NCBI RefSeq assembly: GCF_001186155.3
Contig: NZ_CP016540.2
Span: 1,714,001 to 1,778,000 of the forward strand
Origin: Planococcus versutus
GTDB lineage: Bacteria > Bacillota > Bacilli > Bacillales_A > Planococcaceae
Length of the DNA: 64,000 nucleotides
Direction: 5' to 3'
Shown: positions 10,150 through 18,645 of the stretch, piece after piece
Layout: each line of letters opens with the position of its first letter
Position numbering within the stretch: the first letter of the stretch is position 1
Program-made: the position numbers and the translations under genes
Notes under the pieces: generated by a model
What the model saw: only the letters and a program-made list of their open reading frames with translations
What the model was told of the DNA's origin: nothing
The model's database searches: none

Positions 10150-10166
10150 TTTTGGTCAGACCAAAA
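10150..10166. repeat. 17-base palindrome in the gcvT leader
   Basis: TTTTGGTC, A, GACCAAAA is a perfect inverted repeat between the riboswitch terminator and the gcvT ribosome site. Its role is unknown; it could be a short leader hairpin or an operator. Confidence 0.3.
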
Positions 10167-10180
10167 AGCATCTGAGCACA

Positions 10181-10376
10181 AAAAAAGACAGAGATTTCCC
10201 TTTAAAGGGAAATCTCTGTCCTGGAACCTGAAAGTTTACCGTAATGGTTTTCCTCGTTGGTAGCTGACATGCAGCATTCTCCAGAGATGCGTCCTATACG
10301 AGTCTTTTTGCCTGAGAGATTCACGACTTTTGTCATTTGCTCCTTCGGCGACGCATTCGCGTTCTCTCCTCGTACA
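10181..10376 (-). ncRNA. tandem glycine riboswitch with expression-platform terminator
   Basis: On the minus strand, aptamer 1 contains GGAGAG, CGCCGAAGGAGCAA and CTCTCAGGCAAAA. Aptamer 2 follows at about 10219-10300 with CTCTGGAGA, CAACGAGG and TTTCAGGTTCCAGGACAG. These are the conserved cores of the gcvT RNA motif. A 34-base perfect hairpin at 10187-10220 followed by Ts is the terminator that glycine binding should prevent from forming. The tandem arrangement directly upstream of gcvT is the classic configuration. From here to aroK (10377-10523) only the AT-rich promoter region is seen. Confidence 0.9.
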
Positions 10377-10523
10377 ATCATCCGCCCAAATCAAAAATGT
10401 TTGGTCCAAAATGCTATACAGAATAGTATAACTTTGAATATATCTTAACATTGATTATAGGAAAGCGCAATCTTTTTTACATAGTAGAACAAAAGACGAA
10501 TAATTAATTTTTTTAAGATAAAA

Positions 10524-11036
10524 TCATTCGCCTTTTAGTCTATTTACTTGAAAAGCAGCATATTGTGTAATTTGTCGCAAGGTCCGAAATTCCGTTCGTA
10601 TTGTAATATGAGCCGTTTGTTTATAATCCCGATAACGCGATTTATGCAACGCTTCTATTTCATCGCGTGTCGATTGTCGCACAATCGGTCGATTCGGATC
10701 TCGATGAATGCGACGCCAAATTTCCCGAAAAGGCGCATCTAAAAACATTACCAATCCTGTATTTCTCATGATTTTTTGGTTTTCTTTCCGCATCGTCACA
10801 CCACCTCCAGTAGAAATGATGCAAAAATCGTTTTTAAAATTTTGCAAAAACTGTGTTTCGAGATCCCTAAAATATCGTTCGCCATACTGTTCAAAAATTT
10901 CAGGGATCGTTTTCCCTGTCTGTCGAACAATTTCTTTGTCCATGTCATAGAAGGGCAGTTTTAACAGAAAGCTTAGTCTTCTGCCGACTGCGCTTTTTCC
11001 GCAGCCCATGAATCCAATCAAATATATTCTATTCAT
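10524..11036 (-). CDS. aroK: shikimate kinase
   Basis: Phosphorylates shikimate with ATP. The 170-residue protein starts MNRIYLIGFMGCGKSAVG. It shows the Walker A loop GFMGCGKS, the DMD shikimate-binding Asp, the ISTGGGV loop and the RDPNRPIV lid. The frame is open upstream, but the ATG at 11036 lies behind GGTGGG and gives the normal family N-terminus. It follows comGG by 22 bases on the same strand and could be reached by comG read-through, although aroK normally needs constitutive expression. Confidence 0.93.
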   Translation of the reverse strand: MNRIYLIGFMGCGKSAVGRRLSFLLKLPFYDMDKEIVRQTGKTIPEIFEQYGERYFRDLETQFLQNFKNDFCIISTGGGVTMRKENQKIMRNTGLVMFLDAPFREIWRRIHRDPNRPIVRQSTRDEIEALHKSRYRDYKQTAHITIRTEFRTLRQITQYAAFQVNRLKGE

Positions 11037-11058
11037 CCTACCCACCCGATACTTACCT

Positions 11059-11262
11059 CTACTCAGGTATATTATTTTGCTCAAAATCCTTCAGTAGTTG
11101 TATAGTAGCATGTCTATGCATTTTTTCCAAACCATCATATGTTTTATATTGAATGGAATACTGCATAAGTAGGTGAGATAACAGCATTAAGGCTGTTATG
11201 AAAAAAACGATTGCAATCGGATACACGGCACCTTTTTCATTACGGAGCTGACGTAAAAACAT
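11059..11262 (-). CDS. comGG: short ComGG-like competence protein
   Basis: The seventh position of the comG operon is a 67-residue protein with one hydrophobic segment (about residues 12-30) after NEKGAVYPIAIVFF. Position, the prepilin-like KG before a hydrophobic stretch and the overlap with comGF argue for ComGG, a minor pseudopilin. It is about half the usual ComGG length, so it may be reduced. GAGG lies 6 bases before the ATG. Assignment by sequence alone would be weak; synteny carries it. Confidence 0.6.
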   Translation of the reverse strand: MFLRQLRNEKGAVYPIAIVFFITALMLLSHLLMQYSIQYKTYDGLEKMHRHATIQLLKDFEQNNIPE

Positions 11263-11680
11263 ATTCAGCCTCTTCTATTGTTCCAGTTGAAAATTCTACG
11301 CGAATTTGTAAGCTATCGCCGCTTATCGAAAATTGACTTTGGTAGATTCGTGTCAACATAACTTCATGGCCTTTTCTATTTTTTTGTTTACGAACCATAT
11401 TTGTGTAAAGTTCGATATCAAATTCCTCTCCTTTTTGGACAACACGAATTCCGTTACCTCCATTTATAACTTCAATCGAGTCACTTTGATGCAAGTAGTT
11501 TTGCAAATCAATTGCAAACAATCGCCATTCTGCCTCATGCGGATCCAAGTCCTCTGTAAATCGAATCATAAAGCTAAAAAATAAGACGATGAGCGGCAAT
11601 ATAAGCATAAGTACAAACAAATCGAAAAGCGCCGTTAAAAAGGTAAATCCTTTGTCATCCAATTGTCTTACTTGATGCAT
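11240..11680 (-). CDS. comGF: ComGF-like minor pseudopilin
   Basis: 146 residues with an N-terminal DDKGFTFLTALFD prepilin-like motif and a hydrophobic helix (about 11-40), then a soluble domain. Cleavage would follow the Gly, but the Glu usually found at +5 is Thr here. The tail matches the ComGF pattern (FDIELYTNMVRKQKNRKGHEVML). It overlaps comGE by 13 bases and comGG by 23 bases, with no strong ribosome site of its own, so translation is probably coupled. It would be part of the competence pseudopilus needed for DNA uptake. Confidence 0.8.
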   Translation of the reverse strand: MHQVRQLDDKGFTFLTALFDLFVLMLILPLIVLFFSFMIRFTEDLDPHEAEWRLFAIDLQNYLHQSDSIEVINGGNGIRVVQKGEEFDIELYTNMVRKQKNRKGHEVMLTRIYQSQFSISGDSLQIRVEFSTGTIEEAEYVFTSAP

Positions 11681-11964
11681 AATTGTCGCCGTTGTTTTTT
11701 ATAGTCCATATATTCTACACAAAGTTCATCCGACATTTGCCATTGATACAAAATGCCATTCACCATTCGTTGTCCTTGCATGCGACCTGTTGCATTCTTC
11801 TCCCTGGCTGCTTCGTGCAAAGTTTCAAATGCATTTACTCGTTCTTTTTTTACATGAAGACTGTGTTGTGCACCAATCATCACAGGAAGCAAACTACCAA
11901 AAATCACAAAGACAATCGACAAACTGACCATAGTTTCTGCCCACGAAACCCCTCTATCATTCAG
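11668..11964 (-). CDS. comGE: ComGE-like minor pseudopilin with apparent CTG start
   Basis: The first ATG is at 11931, but in-frame codons upstream read NDRGVSWAET, a prepilin-type motif (Gly, then Glu at +5) that is essential to the family. Between an upstream TGA and that motif there is no ATG, GTG or TTG. The only reasonable initiator is CTG at 11964, 13 bases downstream of a strong GGGGGAGGG. The product is then 98 residues: a prepilin motif, a hydrophobic helix and a small soluble domain with two Cys near the end. It overlaps comGD by 8 bases. Confidence 0.72.
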   Translation of the reverse strand: MNDRGVSWAETMVSLSIVFVIFGSLLPVMIGAQHSLHVKKERVNAFETLHEAAREKNATGRMQGQRMVNGILYQWQMSDELCVEYMDYKKQRRQLCIK

Positions 11965-12394
11965 AAAACACCACTCTCCCTCCCCCGAGATGAACGGTCA
12001 CTGCTTTTTCTCCACTGCTTGTAGCAAATCGCAGTGTTCCAGATTGAACAACTGTACCGTTTGAATTAAAGTAAATTTCAGTGAGATTGCTAGTTTTTTT
12101 TAGTTGAATTGATTTAGGTATCTTTCTGGATAGAACAATCGTTTGAATATCTGTAAAGATTTCATAACTTTCTTTTTTTTCTCTAAAAACCACTTTGGCT
12201 GTTTGAGTTGTAGCATGAGTTTGACTTTGTGCAAAGTAGATATCTTGTTGAAAAAGCTCAAAAAAACGTTTTTCTTCTTTTCTGATCGTATAATTTTGAT
12301 AACTTGGAATAACAATCAAAACAACGGTCATTAATACCGCTAACACTAAAAGCATCTCCAGTAAGGTGAATCCTTGCTCTTTAAGGTTTGGCAG
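11957..12394 (-). CDS. comGD: ComGD-like minor pseudopilin with apparent CTG start
   Basis: The first ATG (12355) lies inside the prepilin motif. The in-frame upstream sequence is PNLKEQGFTLLEMLLVLAVL, a textbook class III signal (KEQG, FTLLE). An upstream TAA limits the frame, and no ATG, GTG or TTG lies before the motif. CTG at 12394 is the likely initiator, giving 145 residues, close to the family length. The start lies 14 bases inside the comGC 3' end, with GAAGG 11 bases upstream. The remainder is a long hydrophobic helix and a pilin-like globular part. Confidence 0.8.
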   Translation of the reverse strand: MPNLKEQGFTLLEMLLVLAVLMTVVLIVIPSYQNYTIRKEEKRFFELFQQDIYFAQSQTHATTQTAKVVFREKKESYEIFTDIQTIVLSRKIPKSIQLKKTSNLTEIYFNSNGTVVQSGTLRFATSSGEKAVTVHLGGGRVVFSE

Positions 12395-12695
12395 AAGTTA
12401 CCACGCCTTCAGCTGAAATGGTGATCAAGTCTCCATTCGGGCAATCCGTTTCTCCATTTTTTAGATATCCTTCACTTTCAAGGTTACCTATAGTTGGAAC
12501 CGCTTTAAAATCCATTCGATAAGACTCTACTTGACCTTGAACCATTTGCACAAAAGCTTTACATCCTTTTTCATCAACAGCAGACGATTGTTTCGTAACG
12601 TTCGGAATCGCAATGGCTATAAGCACAGTAATAATTAACATTACGATTAACATTTCAATTAATGTAAATCCTCTTTGATTTTTTAAGTAACGCAT
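12381..12695 (-). CDS. comGC: major competence pseudopilin
   Basis: 104 residues starting MRYLKNQRGFTLIEMLIV, with the class III prepilin cleavage site after Gly, Glu at +5 and a long hydrophobic N-terminal helix. Two Cys (in KGCKAF and TDCPNG) could form the intramolecular disulfide known for ComGC. AAGGAGG lies 6 bases before the ATG at 12695; the longer open frame is not supported. Prepilin peptidase ComC would process it, and it would form the uptake pseudopilus with ComGD, GE, GF and GG. Confidence 0.95.
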   Translation of the reverse strand: MRYLKNQRGFTLIEMLIVMLIITVLIAIAIPNVTKQSSAVDEKGCKAFVQMVQGQVESYRMDFKAVPTIGNLESEGYLKNGETDCPNGDLITISAEGVVTSAKP

Positions 12696-12706
12696 GTGTT
12701 TCCTCC

Positions 12707-13732
12707 TTATATGGTATGAACTAAGTTGTACATTGGCATCAAAATTGCTAAATAAGCACCTACTATGCAAATAGCAATTATGATAAAAAAGCTAGGTTGA
12801 ATAATTCGTAATAATTGTTGCGTTTGTTGTTCAATTCTTTCCATTAGTACTTCGCTGTAAAGAATCATTTCTTTACCCAAATATCCTGTTTGTTCACCGT
12901 GTCGAATAAAAGCTGCCATGTCTTTAGAAATAAATGAAAAACGTTCCAGCGACATTGAAAATGACTGCCCCATCAATAACTCTTCATGGGATAAATTCGC
13001 CATGTACTGAATGATTTTGTGATAATTTTGGCGTTGCAATAAATCTAGTGATTCTTGCATTGAAATTCCACTATGCAATAAAGTTCCTAACTCACGAGCC
13101 AACAAATGCGACCAGTATAATTTCATAAATCTTCGCAAAATAGGTATAGCTAGTAACCAAGTAATTTGTTTTTGAATCACTTGTCTTTTAAGCACTAGTC
13201 TAAAGACGTAAATTGAAAAAGCAAAACTTACAAAGAGCGCAATAAAAAAATCGGGCAAACTTAACAAATAAGCTGGAACTCCACTTTCTTCGCTTCCTGA
13301 TTGCAGCGATTTCATCATCTCAGTTAAATTTGGAACATAACTGGTTCGAAAAAATAAAAACAAGATAGAAGTGAATATCAATAGCGATACTGGATAAATG
13401 AGTATATTTTTCAACTTTTTTTGCACTTGTTCTGTTCGTGCAAAACTTTTCGCAATGCTGTCGATAGATTCTGGCAAACGTCCATGGTATTCTGCAATTT
13501 CTATTGGAAACAACACATGATCGTTGAACCCTAAAAATTTTAGAATTTCAGCAGCATTGCCACCACTTTTTAAAATTCCAGCGATGCCACTCAATGCTAG
13601 TTCTAGCTTTTGAGTATGCATCGGCAACAATAGGCTTAAGGCAACTGGCAACAAATATCCTTCTTTCATTAAGACAGCTAAACGCGTCAAGAACTGCTCA
13701 CGATCATGAAGACGGATCTTGTTTGACTGCAT
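12707..13732 (-). CDS. comGB: competence pseudopilus membrane platform protein
   Basis: 341 residues with two GspF-type domains and three hydrophobic segments (about 115-140, 160-190 and 310-338). The repeated family motif is seen in LLARELGTLLHSGISMQESL. ComGB is the inner-membrane platform on which pseudopilins assemble. The start is the ATG at 13732 with GAGG 6 bases upstream; a longer open frame runs into comGA. It overlaps the comGA end by 29 bases and precedes comGC by 11 bases. Confidence 0.93.
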   Translation of the reverse strand: MQSNKIRLHDREQFLTRLAVLMKEGYLLPVALSLLLPMHTQKLELALSGIAGILKSGGNAAEILKFLGFNDHVLFPIEIAEYHGRLPESIDSIAKSFARTEQVQKKLKNILIYPVSLLIFTSILFLFFRTSYVPNLTEMMKSLQSGSEESGVPAYLLSLPDFFIALFVSFAFSIYVFRLVLKRQVIQKQITWLLAIPILRRFMKLYWSHLLARELGTLLHSGISMQESLDLLQRQNYHKIIQYMANLSHEELLMGQSFSMSLERFSFISKDMAAFIRHGEQTGYLGKEMILYSEVLMERIEQQTQQLLRIIQPSFFIIIAICIVGAYLAILMPMYNLVHTI

Positions 13733-14747
13733 AGGAAGCCTCAATGGCACCAATTTTCACTCCTTCTTTTACTTGTCCATCAAATGATAAATGACTGGGC
13801 AAAGCATATGCTTTTTTATCACTAGCCGAAGATAAGGCTTGCTCTAATCTTTGTCCTTCTAAAATTTCATAAAGTGCACGGTAACAAGGCTCTGTTTGTC
13901 CGATTTCAGAAAACATTGGAATAATTTTTTGAGCCGAAACAGCGATTAAGGTTTGAGCCATCTCTTCAAATGAAATACCGAGATCATATAACCGATGCAA
14001 ACAGCCAACAGAATGTCTAGCGTGAATAGTCGAAAACACTAAATGTCCAGTTAATGCAGCACGTACTGCAATTTGAGCCGTTTCTGCATCACGAATTTCT
14101 CCAATCATAATGATGTCAGGGTCATGACGTAAAATCGCTTTTAACCCAGTTGCATAGCTGAGCCCCGCTTTTTCATTTACTTGAATTTGTAAAATCGCTT
14201 GATTTTTTCGCTCTACAGGATCTTCAAGTGTAATAATGTTTCGATTGAGTTTTTCAGCACAATGCTTTAATAAAGAATACAACGTCGTTGATTTTCCACA
14301 TCCAGTCGGACCCGTAAATAAAATTAACCCTTGAGACGCTTCAGATAACTTCTCAAGCAAATGTGCTGAATCACGAAAAGCAGCTAATTGATGAATCGAT
14401 TGTGCTGTATCGTCTGGCATAATACGAATGACGATGCTTTCTTTTGTTAAAACCGATGGCAAGGTTGAAATTCGAAAATAATGGGATAAGTCGTTGATGG
14501 CAAGCTGAAAAGAACCGGTTTGGGGTTTTCTTTTTTCACTCATGTCCAGAAGGGATAAATATTTGAAATAAGCAATCATGCGATCACCTAAATCAAAGGG
14601 GAGTTGTGTCACTTGTCGCAAGTTTTGGAACGAACGATAAGAAACAGTATAGCAGGATGGTTCGGGTTTAATGTGGATGTCTGTAGTGCCTTTTTTTGCC
14701 GCATCGTGCAAAAGATCAACACAGCGACGCTCGATAATTGATTGCAT
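13704..14747 (-). CDS. comGA: competence pseudopilus assembly ATPase
   Basis: 347 residues of the GspE/PilB secretion ATPase family. It shows the Walker A GPTGCGKSTTLYSLL, Asp box ITLEDPVE, Walker B block DPDIIMIGEIRD and His box LTGHLVFSTIHA. It powers pseudopilus assembly in competent cells. The start is the ATG at 14747, 5 bases behind AGGAGGTGG. It is the first gene of a seven-gene overlapping comG operon, in Bacillus normally activated by ComK. Confidence 0.96.
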   Translation of the reverse strand: MQSIIERRCVDLLHDAAKKGTTDIHIKPEPSCYTVSYRSFQNLRQVTQLPFDLGDRMIAYFKYLSLLDMSEKRKPQTGSFQLAINDLSHYFRISTLPSVLTKESIVIRIMPDDTAQSIHQLAAFRDSAHLLEKLSEASQGLILFTGPTGCGKSTTLYSLLKHCAEKLNRNIITLEDPVERKNQAILQIQVNEKAGLSYATGLKAILRHDPDIIMIGEIRDAETAQIAVRAALTGHLVFSTIHARHSVGCLHRLYDLGISFEEMAQTLIAVSAQKIIPMFSEIGQTEPCYRALYEILEGQRLEQALSSASDKKAYALPSHLSFDGQVKEGVKIGAIEASYAVKQDPSS

Positions 14748-15061
14748 ATCCACCTCCTGTTTCACTTTGAACAAAGGCCGCTTCTTTGCTCACCCATAGT
14801 ATAACCAGCTCTTTTTGAGAAAGAAATACTATTGGTCAAAATAATTTTTTACCTCCCGAAATCAAGCCAAATCTCATTTTTGACTAGGTTGTTTGTAAAC
14901 ACCCACTATACGCAAAACAAAATTTTTCTAGATTTAATCATCAGACTCAAACCGTACACGTGTTTGTCACAAAGAAAGATGAACTCGCTGTTTACACATT
15001 CACTCTGTTTCCTATATAATGAATGAGAGATTATTGTGTTGTGGCAAAGGAGGGATTACCC

Positions 15062-15304
15062 ATGAATAATATGTTCAAATTAATGGGATGGTGGACTGGA
15101 ATATTTGCAGTTCTCTTTTATGTTGGCGATATGGTTGAAGTATCATTGCTAATGGTAGCGAATACCGGTATTTTTGTTCTTCTTGGATTTTTAAATATTT
15201 CTGAACGCATGTATTTGTATATTTTTGGTGCTTATTTAACAATCTTTTTCGTAGGCTTTACTTATTACTCTACGTTCATCCACGTTCCTGGCGCTGGACA
15301 TTAA
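15062..15304 (+). CDS. yqgY: DUF2626 membrane protein YqgY
   Basis: 80 residues, strongly hydrophobic, with two or three membrane segments and the conserved ERMYLYIFGAYLTIFF and FTYYSTF blocks of the DUF2626 family. Function is not known. AAGGAGGG is placed 7 bases before the ATG at 15062. It is a single-gene unit that converges on yqgX across a shared terminator. The 275 bases before it (14787-15061) are AT-rich, with no convincing gene. Confidence 0.88.
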   Translation: MNNMFKLMGWWTGIFAVLFYVGDMVEVSLLMVANTGIFVLLGFLNISERMYLYIFGAYLTIFFVGFTYYSTFIHVPGAGH

Positions 15305-15320
15305 TCAATGTGAATAAAAA

Positions 15321-15357
15321 ACAAAAGGTGCATCGGAAAGTCCGATGCACCTTTTGT
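15321..15357. terminator. bidirectional terminator between yqgY and yqgX
   Basis: ACAAAAGGTGCATCGGA pairs with TCCGATGCACCTTTTGT, with A/T runs on both sides, between two converging genes. Confidence 0.9.
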
Positions 15358-15360
15358 TTT

Positions 15361-15999
15361 TTATAATCCAACCAAAAATGGATTGCTTTTCTTTTCTTGC
15401 GCTGGCGTCGTTTCTGGGCCATGTCCTGGATAAAGAATCATGTGTTCAGAGAGTGTCAATAGCGACTCTTGTATCGACTGTAAAAGCTTTTTCTCAGAGC
15501 CTTCGATCAAGTCAGTCCGACCAATACTTCCACGGAATATCGTATCTCCAACAATTGCAAATCCTTCTTTGCCAAATGAATAACTGACACTGCCCGGCGA
15601 ATGTCCCGGCGTATGAAAAAGATCCATTTCAAAAGAATCGATTTGCAAAGTCTTTTGATCTGTCAATAACACATCCGCGTCTTTTATTCGATAATCAGGT
15701 ACTTCTGCGTATTTTCCTGAACCGTTTAAATTCGGACGGCTAAGCCAGTCTTTTTCTAAGTGATGCAAATAAACAGGAACCGAATAATATTCGCGGATGT
15801 CATCTACTGCTCCAATATGATCAAAATGAGCATGCGTCAATAAAATCGCAAGTGGTGTTAAACTTTTCTTTTTCACCAATGCTTTAATTTTTGCACTTTC
15901 TTCTCCTGGATCGAAAATCAAGCAATTTTTCTGATTATCCGAAATAATGTAACAGTTTGTCTGGATAGGTCCCAGCTCTAGTTGGTCAATTTTCAACAT
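15361..15999 (-). CDS. yqgX: metallo-beta-lactamase fold hydrolase (glyoxalase II-like, YqgX)
   Basis: 212 residues with the MBL metal motif THAHFDHIGAVDD, a second His in FHTPGHSPGSVSY, Asp in IVGDTIF and the last His in LYPGHGPET. The protein belongs to the glyoxalase II/persulfide dioxygenase-like branch. In B. subtilis, YqgX has been linked to hydroxyacylglutathione-type or bacillithiol chemistry. Substrate cannot be read from sequence. The ATG is at 15999. It is cytoplasmic, with no signal peptide. Confidence 0.88.
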   Translation of the reverse strand: MLKIDQLELGPIQTNCYIISDNQKNCLIFDPGEESAKIKALVKKKSLTPLAILLTHAHFDHIGAVDDIREYYSVPVYLHHLEKDWLSRPNLNGSGKYAEVPDYRIKDADVLLTDQKTLQIDSFEMDLFHTPGHSPGSVSYSFGKEGFAIVGDTIFRGSIGRTDLIEGSEKKLLQSIQESLLTLSEHMILYPGHGPETTPAQEKKSNPFLVGL

Positions 16000-16151
16000 T
16001 TACTTTCACCTCACTTTGATTATAGCATGTGACTTTCTTTCATACTGTCAAGATACCGACACTTTTTATCCTCGACAAAACCGCAGAATATCATTACAAT
16101 ATAAAGAGAACAAAGCGGCACTGGCTGTTTAAGTTGAAGGGAGTGTCATCG

Positions 16152-16331
16152 ATGAGTTGGATGTTAGTAGTTATTTTTGGACTTATTGCAATTCTTGCAG
16201 CAATCGGCACTGTACAAACGCTCAAAAATAAAGAAGTTCTAGGTTTTCTTTTTAACTTTGGGACATTGGTAATTTTTGGCGGCTTTGCTATTGCTACACT
16301 TATCACACAAGGTTATCCACCCGCTCTTTAA
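16152..16331 (+). CDS. yqgW: DUF2759 small membrane protein YqgW
   Basis: 59 residues, almost entirely two hydrophobic helices (about 2-20 and 31-52) separated by LKNKEVLG. This matches the DUF2759/YqgW family of unknown function. The longer frame is not supported: AAGGGAG lies 8 bases before the ATG at 16152. It diverges from yqgX and converges on ltaS. Confidence 0.82.
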   Translation: MSWMLVVIFGLIAILAAIGTVQTLKNKEVLGFLFNFGTLVIFGGFAIATLITQGYPPAL

Positions 16332-16338
16332 TTGATTG

Positions 16339-16373
16339 AAAAAAACTGACTCCTTTATGGTGTCAGTTTTTTC
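16339..16373. terminator. terminator of yqgW
   Basis: AAAAAACTGAC and GTCAGTTTTTT form a hairpin with flanking A and T runs, just past the yqgW stop. Confidence 0.8.
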
Positions 16374-16408
16374 TTTGCACAAAAAAAGAGCGTTTTTTCG
16401 CTCTCTCT

Positions 16409-18313
16409 TTATTGTTCTAATTTCACATTTGGTATTGATGTAAGCTGACCATCTTTATCGTCGTAAAAGCGTAACAAATCACCGTTGATGATCGACTCAG
16501 AATACTCAAGTTCTGTAAAGGCTTGCTCGATAAATGGCGCGCACAGTTCTTGTTCTGTCGGCTCACCAGTTTCTTTGTCGTAGCAAACATTTCCTGCATA
16601 TACGACTTTATCTGTAACAAATCGACCGTCACGGAAAACTACAAATTCTTCATGTTCTTCTGAAAATAAATCCCCACCAAATTGAATATCTTTCGATGTA
16701 TCAATATTCATCAGATTCATGATTGTTGGTCGCATATCAATTTGGCCACCAACTTCATCGTCAACATAGCCTTCCCCATATCCTGGAATATGAACAAAAA
16801 ACGGAACTTTCTGTAACTCAGCAGACTTTAAATCGGTTACTTCTTCGCCTAGATATTGTGTCATGGCTTCATTATGATTTTCAGAAATACCATAATGATC
16901 TCCATACATCACAATTATTGAATTTTCATAAAGCCCTTTTTCTTTTAACTCATCAAAAAGAACTTTAACAGATTCATCTAAATAACGGGATGTTTGAAAA
17001 TAACGATTTAAAGTTCCTGAATTTGAATCGTATTCATCAATCAATTTATCTTCTTCATCCAAGGTAAAAGGATGATGGTTAGTTAATGTTAACAAACGAC
17101 TGTAAAAAGGTTGTTGCATTTCAGTCATATGATGGACGGATTGCTCCATAAACGGAATATCCTTTAAGCCCCAGTTGACTGCATTCTCTTCAGTAATATC
17201 GTAGCTTTCAATGTCATAAAACTCATCGACATTTAGCGATTCATACATAATATCTCGATTCCAGAAACTTTTTGTATTAGCGTGCTGTACATTTGTAGAA
17301 TAGCCTTTATCGCCAAGGCTTTCGGCCATCGAGTCGAATGTATTGCCGCTATGCGTAAAAAACACAGCCCCGCCACTTAGTGGGTAAAGCGAATTTTCAA
17401 GCAAAAATTCTGAATCTGAAGTTTTTCCTAACCCAGTTTGGTGATAGAAATTTTCAAAATATATGGTATCCTCATCTTCTGTTAAGGAATTCATAAATGG
17501 TGTGATTGTTTGCCCGTTCATTTCCTCGTTAATGACAAAACTTTGTAATGACTCTAGCGTAACAACAATTAAGTTACGTCCTTCAGCAATGCCTTTCATC
17601 TCTTCAGAAGGTTCTATTTGATTGGCACGCACATAGCTGTTTGCTTCTACTAATTCAGACCCATCTGCAAGCGCACGTTGCGCTTGTGATTTAGATTGAA
17701 TGTAGACATCATACAAATGGTAGTTGTACATTCCGAGATTTTTCACTAACATTTCACGATCAAAACTACGCGTTAGTAATTGTGGACGCTCTGTTTCAGC
17801 TAATCCCAAATTGAAAAACAAAACTGCTAAAGCCAAAATATAGTAAGCTTTGCGTTGAACCGAATTCGAGCCGATTTTACTTGGTTTTGTTTTAATAAAT
17901 TTAATGGCTAGTAAAATAACAAGAACATCAGCAAAGTACAAAAGATCTGTCCAAAACACGCTAGCTGCAGCACTTGAACCTAAGTCACCAAAATTATCCG
18001 TTTGAAACAAAACAGGCAAGGTAATAAAATCATTAAAAAAGCGATAAAATGCAACGTTTCCATACAAAACAATCGATGAAATCACAGCAATTGCAACTAG
18101 GTATCGATTTTTTGCCTTGTCGCTTTTCAAAAACAATGAAATTCCGTATACAAACAACAGCATACTTAGCGGATTAATAAACAAAATAAATTCTTGCAAA
18201 AAATTATCAATAGTGATTGAAAAACTTGTTTTGTAGACGATATATGTTTTTAGCCAAGTCGCGATGATAGCAAGTGCCAGAATTGTGTGTTTCGGCCATT
18301 CTTTTTTAAGCAT
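16409..18313 (-). CDS. LtaS-type lipoteichoic acid synthase/glycerophosphotransferase
   Basis: 634 residues: five N-terminal membrane helices (to about residue 175), then a large extracellular sulfatase-like domain. The nucleophile block GKTSDSEFLLENSLYP carries the Thr that LtaS enzymes use to accept glycerol phosphate. Metal-site residues appear in VVTLESLQSF and MYGDHYG. It would polymerise glycerol phosphate from phosphatidylglycerol onto lipoteichoic acid. By position it corresponds to B. subtilis YqgS, one of several LtaS paralogs. AGGAGG precedes the ATG. It is monocistronic. Confidence 0.9.
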   Translation of the reverse strand: MLKKEWPKHTILALAIIATWLKTYIVYKTSFSITIDNFLQEFILFINPLSMLLFVYGISLFLKSDKAKNRYLVAIAVISSIVLYGNVAFYRFFNDFITLPVLFQTDNFGDLGSSAAASVFWTDLLYFADVLVILLAIKFIKTKPSKIGSNSVQRKAYYILALAVLFFNLGLAETERPQLLTRSFDREMLVKNLGMYNYHLYDVYIQSKSQAQRALADGSELVEANSYVRANQIEPSEEMKGIAEGRNLIVVTLESLQSFVINEEMNGQTITPFMNSLTEDEDTIYFENFYHQTGLGKTSDSEFLLENSLYPLSGGAVFFTHSGNTFDSMAESLGDKGYSTNVQHANTKSFWNRDIMYESLNVDEFYDIESYDITEENAVNWGLKDIPFMEQSVHHMTEMQQPFYSRLLTLTNHHPFTLDEEDKLIDEYDSNSGTLNRYFQTSRYLDESVKVLFDELKEKGLYENSIIVMYGDHYGISENHNEAMTQYLGEEVTDLKSAELQKVPFFVHIPGYGEGYVDDEVGGQIDMRPTIMNLMNIDTSKDIQFGGDLFSEEHEEFVVFRDGRFVTDKVVYAGNVCYDKETGEPTEQELCAPFIEQAFTELEYSESIINGDLLRFYDDKDGQLTSIPNVKLEQ

Positions 18314-18447
18314 TCCCAGATGTCCTCCTATTCTATTAATGATTTTGAGTCTATCTTAATGATTCAGTATAAGGCATTACTGAAGTCATTTGAACTATTT
18401 GCCCTTATTTTAGACGAATGAGACATTACGAAGTTTCGTTTACCGAA

Positions 18448-18645
18448 TTATTTTTTATCGTATTCAGATCTTTTTTGACGCAAAATGAGCATTGCCGTTG
18501 CATATTCTTGTGCAGTAATAAATTGCATGCGGTATAATTCTTTAATTTCATCTTCCATCAATCCAAGATCTGCACTGTAATCTGCTGTGTAAATGATGGT
18601 TCCGTAACGCTTTAAAAGTTGCATCACATCAAATAGGTTTTTCAT
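18448..18645 (-). CDS. yqgQ: YqgQ family small protein (DUF910)
   Basis: 65 residues, soluble and mostly helical, with the conserved FDVMQLLKRYGTIIY start and the ELYRMQFI core of the YqgQ family. Function is unknown. It overlaps the preceding cyclo-ligase gene by 4 bases (ATGA), so translation is coupled. Confidence 0.88.
   Translation of the reverse strand: MKNLFDVMQLLKRYGTIIYTADYSADLGLMEDEIKELYRMQFITAQEYATAMLILRQKRSEYDKK

Noticed and set aside
14836..14934. Two AAAA-N5-TTTT matches upstream of comGA, possible ComK boxes
   Set aside because: The stretch is so AT-rich that such matches are expected by chance, and their spacing does not fit the known ComK arrangements.
14832..15026. 64-codon plus-strand frame before yqgY
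   Set aside because: No ribosome site and low-complexity AT-rich sequence.
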